Of a DNA stretch of 14,778 nt, positions 1-5,558 are shown piece by piece. Where the stretch lies: NCBI GenBank assembly GCA_965657935.1, contig CBFHQE010000080.1, forward strand, positions 1 to 14,778. Direction: 5' to 3'. The notes under the pieces were generated by a model. It had not been told where the DNA came from, did no database searches, and worked only from the letters and a program-made list of their open reading frames with translations. The DNA is from Maricaulis sp965657935 (GTDB lineage: Bacteria; Pseudomonadota; Alphaproteobacteria; Caulobacterales; Maricaulaceae). Numbering within the stretch: position 1 is the first letter of the stretch; the number at the start of each line of letters is the position of its first letter. The position numbers and the translations under genes are program-made.

Positions 1-678
1 ACCGCCTGCGGTTTCGGCCTGTTTGAACTCTTCATCCTCAACGGCGATGAATTTCGCACCCAGCGAGGCGACCTGTTCCTTCACGGCCGGGCGACCATCC
101 GTCGCGGTGACGATGGCACCCAGGCGACGCGCGGTGGCAATCGCCTGAAGGCCGGCAACGCCGACGCCCATGACAAAGGCCTTGGCCGGAGCGATTGTGC
201 CTGCCGCAGTCATCATCATCGGAAAGGCGCGGCCATAGATCTGGCTGGCCTCGATGATCGCGCGATAGCCGGCAAGGTTTGACTGGGAGGACAGGGCGTC
301 CATGGCCTGGGCCCGGGTGATGCGCGGCACAAATTCCATCGATAGGGCGTCAAGACCCGCCGCAGCGAGTGATTCTGCCACGTCCGCACTCGGATCGAGA
401 TGCGAGATGAGAAGTGTGCCCTTGGCGATCTTCTTGAGCGTGGCCTCGTCTGGCTTGCGCACCGCAAAGACCGCATCCGCGCCTTTCAGTGTCGCCGCCA
501 GGGTGCCGACATCGGCACCGGCTTCGGTGAAATCCTCGTCCCGGATCGAGGCGTCGATACCGGCGCCCTTCTCGACGGCGAGCGCATGGCCCGCCTTGAC
601 GAATTTCCTGATGGTTTCGGGAGTGGCCGCGACGCGGGTTTCGCCCGCATCCCGTTCTTTAAGAATGGCAATTCGCAT
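1..678 (-). CDS. pntA: NAD(P) transhydrogenase subunit alpha, N-terminal 226 residues (cut by window edge)
   Basis: Proton-translocating transhydrogenase moves hydride from NADH to NADP+ at the inner membrane, driven by the proton gradient; this subunit carries the NAD(H)-binding domain I. The visible part begins MRIAILKERDAGETRVAATP, the usual start of the family. It holds the AlaDH/PNT N-terminal domain (about 4-137), the family signature around residues 119-140 (PRITRAQAMDALSS followed by SNLAGYRA), and the Rossmann glycine motif GVGVAG at 171-176 followed by the TDGRPAVKEQ segment near 193-202. The reading frame is open to base 1, so the C-terminus is missing. The ATG at 678-676 is the only sensible start; no in-frame start lies just upstream. 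In many alphaproteobacteria the alpha subunit is split (pntAA/pntAB), which cannot be decided here. It lies 128 bp downstream of the oxidase subunit IV gene on the same strand and is probably co-transcribed with it. Confidence 0.96.
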   Translation of the reverse strand, partial: MRIAILKERDAGETRVAATPETIRKFVKAGHALAVEKGAGIDASIRDEDFTEAGADVGTLAATLKGADAVFAVRKPDEATLKKIAKGTLLISHLDPSADVAESLAAAGLDALSMEFVPRITRAQAMDALSSQSNLAGYRAIIEASQIYGRAFPMMMTAAGTIAPAKAFVMGVGVAGLQAIATARRLGAIVTATDGRPAVKEQVASLGAKFIAVEDEEFKQAETAGG

Positions 679-739
679 TTCGTCCCGCCGTGTGGCTCGT
701 ATGGCGGGCAGATTGCGCGATTTCGTGCGTCAGGGGAAG

Positions 740-771
740 ACCCGCCAGGAAAATTACTTCCCGGCGCGGGT
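740..771 (-). other. Hairpin in the coxIV-pntA intergenic gap
   Basis: Read on the minus strand, ACCCG at one end pairs with CGGGT at the other. An inner GGGAA/TTTCC stem (one G-T wobble) closes a small GTAAT loop, with a two-base bulge in between. No T-run follows, so it is not a textbook intrinsic terminator. It could be an mRNA-stabilising or attenuating structure between two genes of one transcript. Found by eye and not energy-scored. Confidence 0.3.
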
Positions 772-806
772 GGTCATCATGTTGGAAAGATCAATGCTTT
801 GCGCTG

Positions 807-1112
807 TTAGCCAGCGAGGAACGCACCGAAGAGGCTGACAATGCCGCCGCCAACCAGGCCGGTGAAAAACAGGCCTGCAACCGTGACATACCAGGAGGTT
901 TTCATGGACAGGGCCAGGCCAAGAACGACACCAACAACACCCGTCGCGATCAGCGCAGCCATCCAGCCCATGCCGATAGCAAACACCAGGATGAAGTAAA
1001 GCAGGATGACGATGGTCAGCAGACAGGACCAGACCGTCATCGTCATGAAGCCGTCAAAGGTGGACTTGTGCTCGGTGATGTCCATTTCGCCGCGTACGTG
1101 GTCAGACGCCAT
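807..1112 (-). CDS. aa3-type cytochrome c oxidase subunit IV family protein
   Basis: Small accessory subunit of the haem-copper aa3 oxidase in the inner membrane; its exact role is not well defined. The 101-residue protein starts MASDHVRGEMDITEHKSTFD, matching the family's conserved MDI-x-(D/E)-x-x-x-TF-x-GF segment at residues 10-22. That segment is followed by three hydrophobic stretches (about 24-46, 48-68, 75-98). The classical subunit IV is a short single-helix protein, so this is the longer form with extra C-terminal membrane helices seen in several alphaproteobacteria. The ATG at 1112 has a GGGGAA element a few bases upstream on the minus strand; an internal Met10 is the alternative start but would remove the usual N-terminal extension. 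It lies upstream of pntA on the same strand, linking two proton-coupled enzymes. Its promoter must lie in the divergent gap 1113-1291. Confidence 0.85.
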   Translation of the reverse strand: MASDHVRGEMDITEHKSTFDGFMTMTVWSCLLTIVILLYFILVFAIGMGWMAALIATGVVGVVLGLALSMKTSWYVTVAGLFFTGLVGGGIVSLFGAFLAG

Positions 1113-1199
1113 GTCGAATTCCCCAGGATCGAATTAGGATTTGGCCAGCGGATACCATGCGTTGCCCACCGCGCCAAGGTGTCTAACTGTCGCAAATGA

Positions 1200-1232
1200 T
1201 GACAGCTGTCACTCTACAGGGGTGACAGCTGT
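1200..1232. promoter_or_regulatory. Paired operator-like sites TGACAGCTGT in a divergent promoter region
   Basis: TGACAGCTGTCA at 1200-1211 is a perfect 12-bp palindrome. TGACAGCTGTGA at 1223-1234 repeats it with one change. The two sites start 23 bp apart, close to two helical turns, as for cooperative binding of regulator dimers. An extra CTGTC half at 1187-1191 lies just upstream. They sit about 60-90 bp before the start codon of an operon that ends with a NarL/DesR-type response regulator, so autoregulation is the simplest inference. They could also control the divergent oxidase subunit gene. I could not place a convincing -35/-10 pair. Confidence 0.55.
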
Positions 1233-1291
1233 GAATATTCCATCGCCAGGCGGGCGGTCATGTTGGGGCCAGATAAACGGAAAGGCCTGTC

Positions 1292-1870
1292 ATGACTGAT
1301 ACACCCCTGATCACCTCTGAAGCCCTGCTGGCCGAGCGCCGCCGCTATTTTGTCGCAGCCGGAGGCGGTATTTCCCTGCCGGTTGCCGGCGCGGTTTACT
1401 GGATCGTGCTGGGGATTCTCGGCTCCCGCCTGCCGCTCGCCGACTGGGCGATGTTTGCCGCCGCCGGATCGGGCATGATCTTCCCGCTGGGACTGTTGCT
1501 GCAAAAGCCGCTGCGGGCCAACTTCATGAAAGCCAAATCCCCTGTCGGCGGTGCCGCCATCTGGGCTGTCATGGGGATCAACTTCCTGTGGCCCATGCAT
1601 TTCGCCGTGATTGGCCTGCAGCCAGAGCTAACCGTGCTGACGCTTGCGATCGGCATGACCATTCACTGGGTGGTGATCGGCTGGAGTTATGCGTCAAAAG
1701 TCTGTTTTGCCCACGCATTTGCGCGCATGATTGTGGTCACGCTCATGTTCTACGCCATGCCGGACGGGCGCCTGACCTTGTTGCCGTTCGCTATCGCCAT
1801 CCTCTACCTGCTTGCCGCCGCGGGCATGGCTTTCGAGGTTTCCGTGGTACGCAGAAAGCTGGCGCAATAG
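1292..1870 (+). CDS. DUF7010-like polytopic membrane protein
   Basis: A 192-residue, very hydrophobic inner-membrane protein with about five or six predicted helices and a short hydrophilic N-terminus (MTDTPLITSEALLAERRRYF). The pattern, including a GMIFPLGLLLQKPL segment near residues 62-75 and a conserved Trp/His/Tyr-bearing helix (HWVVIGWSYASK) near 126-137, resembles the DUF7010 family as I remember it; no biochemical function is known to me. The ATG at 1292 follows a good ribosome site, GGAAAGG at 1279-1285, six bases upstream. It is the first gene of a three-gene run with a histidine kinase (16 bp gap) and a response regulator. It is therefore a candidate accessory membrane sensor, kinase partner or output target of that system. 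The family name is moderately supported; the role is inferred only from neighbourhood. Confidence 0.75.
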   Translation: MTDTPLITSEALLAERRRYFVAAGGGISLPVAGAVYWIVLGILGSRLPLADWAMFAAAGSGMIFPLGLLLQKPLRANFMKAKSPVGGAAIWAVMGINFLWPMHFAVIGLQPELTVLTLAIGMTIHWVVIGWSYASKVCFAHAFARMIVVTLMFYAMPDGRLTLLPFAIAILYLLAAAGMAFEVSVVRRKLAQ

Positions 1871-1886
1871 GTGATTCTGAACGCGA

Positions 1887-2957
1887 ATGATGGCTTCAAT
1901 CCAATCCCTTCTGTCGACGAAGAAGCCCTGGCTGGACCTGGTCTATCTGGGGTGTTTCTTCCTGGCCTGGTTTGTGGCGCCACCCGATGCGACTGAACTT
2001 GCGCTCTCGGTGGCGGCCATGGCCGGATTTGTTGCGATGTATGTGTTCAGCATGCGGCGCCTGGACTGGACCGTTCTGGTCGCAGCCGGACTGTCGGTCT
2101 GTCTCGGATTTTCAATGGCCGCGATGAACTTCGGATCAGCCGTGTTCATCGTTTTTGCCGCGCCGATGATCGCGCGTCTGCCAGAGACGCGTTTGCGTGT
2201 GCCGGCGTTGATCGTTCTGGGGCCGGTGGTCCTGCTTGGTGGCTTGCTGATCGGCGCACCCTGGTATTTCATTTTGGCAGTGGTTGTCCTGTCAGCCCTG
2301 TCCGGACTGACGGCATCCTCAGCGGCTCGCCGGGCGGAGAGCGAACTGGAAGAAGAAGACCGGCAGGCGCGTGCCGCTGCGGCGGCGGTAGAGGCGGAAC
2401 GGTCCCGGATTTCAAAGGATCTGCATGACCTGCTTGGACACAGCCTGTCGGTGATTTCGCTCAAGGCAGACCTCGCAGCGCGCCTGTTCGAACAGAAGCC
2501 GGAAATGGCCCGTCAGGAAATCGAGGCGATCCAGACCATATCGCGCGAGGCTCTGGGTGAGGTCCGTGACGCGGTCAGCGGCTTGCGTGACCGCTCCTTG
2601 CAGGCGGAACTGAAAAGCGTCACCGAAGCCCTGGAAAGTGCGGGGCTTGAGGTTCGTGTCGCCGGGGAGCTTCCCGCCGTATCGGATGACCAGGAAGCGG
2701 CATTGGTGATGGTGCTGCGTGAGGCTTCGACCAATATCCTGCGGCATGCGCAGGCAACACGTGTCGAATTTGCGTTTGCTCAACCAGCCGGTCTTCACTC
2801 TATCTGTGTGCACGACAATGGCTGTGGCGGGGCAGTGTCCCAGGGCAATGGCATGCGCGGCATGCGCGAGCGTGTCGAAGACGTTGGCGGCCAGTTTGAG
2901 TGGGATGGCCAAGACGGCGGTGTGGTTCGCGTCACCTTGCCGGTGGAGACATCATGA
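1887..2957 (+). CDS. Sensor histidine kinase, DesK/NarX-like (HisKA_3) type
   Basis: Membrane-bound kinase that senses an unknown, probably membrane-related signal and phosphorylates the adjacent regulator. The first 140 or so residues form several transmembrane helices with almost no periplasmic loop, as in DesK. A charged coiled-coil linker follows (about 145-172, EAESELEEEDRQ type). The H-box SKDLHDLLGHSL gives His180 as the phosphoacceptor. The HATPase_c domain shows the N-box around Asn283 (EASTNILRHA), the G1 box VHDNGCGG (308-315) and the G2 box GNGMRGMRERV (320-330). The 356-residue length is normal for the class. ATG ATG at 1887 gives two possible starts one codon apart; AGGTGA at 1869-1874 overlaps the previous stop. 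The stop overlaps the regulator start by 4 bp (ATGA), so the two are translationally coupled. Confidence 0.95.
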   Translation: MMASIQSLLSTKKPWLDLVYLGCFFLAWFVAPPDATELALSVAAMAGFVAMYVFSMRRLDWTVLVAAGLSVCLGFSMAAMNFGSAVFIVFAAPMIARLPETRLRVPALIVLGPVVLLGGLLIGAPWYFILAVVVLSALSGLTASSAARRAESELEEEDRQARAAAAAVEAERSRISKDLHDLLGHSLSVISLKADLAARLFEQKPEMARQEIEAIQTISREALGEVRDAVSGLRDRSLQAELKSVTEALESAGLEVRVAGELPAVSDDQEAALVMVLREASTNILRHAQATRVEFAFAQPAGLHSICVHDNGCGGAVSQGNGMRGMRERVEDVGGQFEWDGQDGGVVRVTLPVETS

Positions 2958-3556
2958 TCCGGGTCGTGATAGCCGAAGACCAGGTGATGCTGCGCGATGC
3001 GCTGGCGACCTTGTTGTCGCTGGAAAATGATATCGAGATTGTCGCAACGGCCTCGAGCGGGGACGAGGCTTTGCGCCAGATACGGGCGGATGCGCCGGAT
3101 GTCTTGCTCAGTGATATCGAGATGCCCGGCATGACCGGACTTGAACTGGCGTCGGCGATGCGCCGGGACGCTCTGCCGACGCGCGTGCTCATCGTGACCA
3201 CGTTCGACCGTCCGGGTTATCTGCGCCGGGCCCTGGATGCAGGGGTTTCCGGATATGTCCTCAAGGACACACCCTCGCAGGAATTGGCACAGGCCATCCG
3301 CCGCGTCGTGGCGGGCGAGCGGGTCATCCAGGACGGGCTGATCCGGGAGGCCTGGGGCGAAACCGATCCGCTCAATGATACCGAGCGCCGACTGCTTCGT
3401 CTTGCTGAGACTGGGCTGGACAGCATTCAGATCGCGCAAGCCAGCGGGCTGGCGAGGGGGACTGTTCGCAATTATCTGCATAGGGCGAGCGGCAAGCTGG
3501 GGGCTTCAAACCGCGTGGAGGCTGCACGCTTGGCGCGTAAAAGGGGCTGGCTGTGA
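2954..3556 (+). CDS. Response regulator, NarL/FixJ (DesR-like) family
   Basis: Cytoplasmic DNA-binding regulator, partner of the kinase encoded immediately upstream. The receiver domain (1-120) has the acidic pair Glu8/Asp9, phosphoacceptor Asp54 (LLSDIEMPGM), Thr82/Thr83 and Lys104 (YVLKD). The LuxR-type helix-turn-helix occupies about 138-198 (LNDTERRLLRLAETG, then SGLARGTVRNYLHRASGKLG). The length of 200 residues is standard. I chose the ATG at 2954, which overlaps the kinase TGA; an in-frame start at 2900 would add 18 residues of kinase shadow and displace the beta-1 strand. A plausible target is its own operon, through the TGACAGCTGT pair at 1200-1232. The true regulon cannot be read from this window. 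Confidence 0.95.
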   Translation: MIRVVIAEDQVMLRDALATLLSLENDIEIVATASSGDEALRQIRADAPDVLLSDIEMPGMTGLELASAMRRDALPTRVLIVTTFDRPGYLRRALDAGVSGYVLKDTPSQELAQAIRRVVAGERVIQDGLIREAWGETDPLNDTERRLLRLAETGLDSIQIAQASGLARGTVRNYLHRASGKLGASNRVEAARLARKRGWL

Positions 3557-3603
3557 GCCAAGCTTGGGCGTAAGCAGGGCGCATACAATGGAGATCCTGT
3601 CCG

Positions 3604-3855
3604 ATGCGTATTCCTTTCGTTGTTTGGTCCGGCGTTCTGGCCGTCCTGGTTTACGGTGGTTTGCTGGCGCGCGACTTCATGAATTTCGGCACGCTGGAAT
3701 TTCGGCCGATAGTGCTGGGCATGGTTGCAGGCGGATGGCTGGCGCTGGTGATCCTGGTCGGATTTGTGGGCATGATCCGCAAGGCGATGACCTCGCGTCC
3801 GGCAGATGTTCCCAATGATGTCGCGCAAGAAATCGACCGCCATCCCGAGCACTGA
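3604..3855 (+). CDS. Small two-helix membrane protein, unknown function
   Basis: An 83-residue protein with two clear hydrophobic helices (about 5-22 and 37-59), a short loop containing RDFMNFGTLEFRP, and a hydrophilic C-terminal tail after a basic MIRKAM segment, so the tail is probably cytoplasmic. GGAG at 3590-3593 lies 10 bases before the ATG. It follows the response regulator by 47 bp on the same strand and could be the last gene of that operon. Its TGA overlaps the first base of a 15-bp tandem repeat. I do not recognise the family. Codon use and third-position GC resemble the neighbours, which supports a real gene. Confidence 0.7.
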   Translation: MRIPFVVWSGVLAVLVYGGLLARDFMNFGTLEFRPIVLGMVAGGWLALVILVGFVGMIRKAMTSRPADVPNDVAQEIDRHPEH

Positions 3856-3914
3856 CCACTCATCTCACAACCACTCATCTACCGACCACTCATCTACCGA
3901 CCACTCATCTCCCG
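3855..3914. repeat. Four tandem copies of a 15-bp unit
   Basis: The unit is ACCACTCATCTACCG. Copies start at 3855, 3870, 3885 and 3900. Copies 2 and 3 are identical; copy 1 differs in its last four bases (CACA) and copy 4 at one base (CCCG). The core ACCACTCATCT is invariant in all four. It begins at the last base of the upstream stop codon and is not translated in a recognised gene. It could be a small VNTR, an mRNA 3' element or a set of protein sites. Confidence 0.9.
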
Positions 3915-3936
3915 AGAGGCACCACTGATCCCTGAT

Positions 3937-3954
3937 CCGCTGGCATCGCAGCGG
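3937..3954. other. Short inverted repeat before the hydrolase gene
   Basis: CCGCTG (3937-3942) and CAGCGG (3949-3954) flank a six-base loop, giving a perfect 6-bp stem. It sits between the tandem repeat and the hydrolase ribosome site. No T-run follows, so a terminator role for the upstream gene is only possible, not shown. Confidence 0.25.
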
Positions 3955-3997
3955 CGAACGCGTAGGGCTGGCTCCGGAGTTGATTGGAGTAAGTGGT

Positions 3998-4675
3998 ATG
4001 AAGACGCTGTTGAGCTGGGTTCTGTCCCTGATTGTTGTGACCGGTTCTGCCGTCGCCCAAAGCGATCAGGCGACGCCGGCTGACGAATATGTCGAGGTTG
4101 AGCTGTCGGGCGGGGCGAGCATGCCCATGGGGTTCTATTTCCCGGATGATTTTGATCCGCACCGCGAATATCCGGTGATGATCTCGGTCGGCACGTATTT
4201 CCTGCATGATGATCCAGCCGAGTTTGACTGGGTGGTGGTGCGCGCCGGTGTTGAGGAACGCCAGTATTCGGTCGAGCAATCTGCAGAGGCGCTGGACTAC
4301 ATCGCGTCGCGGGTGAATGTGGCCTCCGGCAGGTTCCATATCTTTGGCTATTCGGCCAGCAGTGCCGGTGTTTTCCGTATCGCCGCGGCGCTGCCGGATC
4401 GTTTTCGCGGGGTTCTGGTCATGCCGGGACATCCGCGCCAGCGTTCGGAATACGAACCGCTGACGGACATGCAGATCCGTTTCATTGTTGGTGAAAACGA
4501 TGGCTTCTGGCTCCGCGAGAGTGAGGCGGCTCATCGCCGTTTCGAGCGTATGGGCACAGATACCGCGATCGAGATTGTCGAGAACGGTGGTCATGTGCTC
4601 TCACACCTGTCCGGTCGCCCGCTGTTCGAGCGCATCGAGTCCGAGTTTGGCGAGGGTGCCCGCACCCACCACTAG
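3998..4675 (+). CDS. Secreted alpha/beta-hydrolase (esterase/depolymerase-like)
   Basis: A 225-residue exported protein: the signal peptide MKTLLSWVLSLIVVTGSAVA is followed by Gln21. The fold signs of an alpha/beta hydrolase are present: a nucleophile elbow FGYSASSAG with Ser119, an acidic residue Asp168 after the strand RFIVGENDGF, and His199 in the terminal GGHVL motif. These make a plausible Ser-Asp-His triad. The elbow reads G-Y-S-A-S instead of the usual G-x-S-x-G, a tolerated but less common form. The short length and overall pattern resemble polyhydroxybutyrate-depolymerase or dienelactone-hydrolase-like periplasmic esterases; the substrate is unknown. I prefer the ATG at 3998, with GGAG at 3986-3989 correctly placed, over a TTG at 3980 that would add six residues before the signal peptide. 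Its TAG lies 132 bp before the lipoprotein gene. Confidence 0.8.
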   Translation: MKTLLSWVLSLIVVTGSAVAQSDQATPADEYVEVELSGGASMPMGFYFPDDFDPHREYPVMISVGTYFLHDDPAEFDWVVVRAGVEERQYSVEQSAEALDYIASRVNVASGRFHIFGYSASSAGVFRIAAALPDRFRGVLVMPGHPRQRSEYEPLTDMQIRFIVGENDGFWLRESEAAHRRFERMGTDTAIEIVENGGHVLSHLSGRPLFERIESEFGEGARTHH

Positions 4676-4701
4676 TTTTGCGTCGGCTGTCTCCTGGCGC
4701 A

Positions 4702-4725
4702 GGGGCGGGCTTTCGAGCTCGCCCC
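4702..4725 (+). terminator. GC-rich hairpin after the hydrolase gene, possible terminator
   Basis: GGGGCGGGC (4702-4710) pairs with GCTCGCCCC (4717-4725) around a six-base TTTCGA loop, a 9-bp stem with a single G-T wobble. It lies 27 bp after the stop codon at 4675. The following bases are ATCTCC with no T-tract, so intrinsic termination would be weak. It may act with Rho or protect the 3' end. The rest of the 132-bp gap shows only the ribosome site of the next gene. Confidence 0.45.
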
Positions 4726-4807
4726 ATCTCCATGTCGGACGCATGTTCATTGACGTGTTCGGCAGGCGTTCTAGTTTCGCTCGCAGTCAACAATCTGCGA
4801 GGGTGTC

Positions 4808-5554
4808 ATGCGTTTGAAACTACTGCTTGCTTCAGCGAGCGCCAGCCTCGCTCTGAGCGCATGTGCAAGCAATGTCGCCCAGGTCGAGACGTTGTCGCGA
4901 TATGATCGGCTCACCGAGGCCGAGCGTGGGCTCGTGCCGGTCCGCGAATATGCCGACAGCGCCGCGATGGCGGGTGTGATCAGTCTCTATCTCCAGCGGG
5001 CCACCATTGCCACCGGCGTCGTTGAAGCCTCCGGGGTCGACGCGGAACGGCTTGACCGAGTTGCCGGCGTGCTCTCTCGCACCATGTGCCGCCGCCTGGC
5101 CCGCGGTGGCTTCGAGGTTCGCACCGAAGCGGAAAGCGCAAGCCACTCCATGCAACTCACGATCACCGGGTTTGAAGCCACCAACCCGGTCACGGCCGGC
5201 GCCTCTGGCGTGATCGGGGTGTTTGTCCCGGGCCCTCTCAATCCGCGCCTGCCCATCGGCATTGGCGCCTTTGCCGCCGAGGGCGAAGTGTTTGACGCCA
5301 ATGGTCAGCAGATCGCGGCCATGCAGTATGATGCACGCAATCACCTGGCGTCCGGTGGCGGCACCCTGACCCTGTTGCGCGGGGATATCGGTTCCACGTC
5401 GGACGGCGAGGAGCTGGCGCAATCCTTTGCGGATGCGTTCGGGGATCTGCTGGTCAATACGCGCGACGCAGCTGGTGGCCCGCGCGGCGAAACGCCACGC
5501 GGCACCTGTCCGGAGTATTTTGAGGGCGAGGAGGAGTTCGCGGACGCGGACTAG
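4808..5554 (+). CDS. Putative outer-membrane lipoprotein, DUF3313-like
   Basis: A 248-residue protein with a lipoprotein signal ending in the lipobox L-S-A-C (Cys19), so it is probably anchored in a membrane facing the periplasm. Its layout resembles the DUF3313 lipoprotein family: a mixed alpha/beta body with a YLQRATIATG-like early segment, a segment describing a possible Gly-rich strand region (about 121-170), and a late TSDGEELAQSFADAFGDLL helix (about 198-216). The family assignment is from memory of pattern and is moderate. The C-terminus is strikingly acidic (EGEEEFADAD). GAGGGTG at 4799-4804 is the ribosome site. It converges on the CorC-like gene, and the two stop codons share one CTAG at 5551-5554. 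Function is unknown. Confidence 0.8.
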   Translation: MRLKLLLASASASLALSACASNVAQVETLSRYDRLTEAERGLVPVREYADSAAMAGVISLYLQRATIATGVVEASGVDAERLDRVAGVLSRTMCRRLARGGFEVRTEAESASHSMQLTITGFEATNPVTAGASGVIGVFVPGPLNPRLPIGIGAFAAEGEVFDANGQQIAAMQYDARNHLASGGGTLTLLRGDIGSTSDGEELAQSFADAFGDLLVNTRDAAGGPRGETPRGTCPEYFEGEEEFADAD

Positions 5555-5558
5555 TCCG
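5547..5558. other. Palindrome at a convergent gene junction, both stops in one CTAG
   Basis: CGGACTAGTCCG is a perfect 12-bp palindrome. Its centre CTAG (5551-5554) provides TAG for the plus-strand lipoprotein gene and TAG for the minus-strand CorC-like gene. There is no intergenic space for a separate terminator on either strand. The RNA could fold as a 4-bp stem with a CTAG loop, which is too weak to terminate alone. Confidence 0.85.

Noticed and set aside
2900..2953. Upstream in-frame start for the response regulator
   Set aside because: The added residues fall in the kinase coding region and precede the beta-1 strand; the ATGA overlap at 2954 gives the canonical N-terminus.
3558..3567. 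CCAAGCTTGG palindrome just after the response regulator
   Set aside because: It is only 10 bp, with no loop or T-run and no second copy that I can see; likely chance.
3855..3914. CRISPR array
   Set aside because: The units are 15 bp, directly adjoining and without spacers, so this is a simple tandem repeat.
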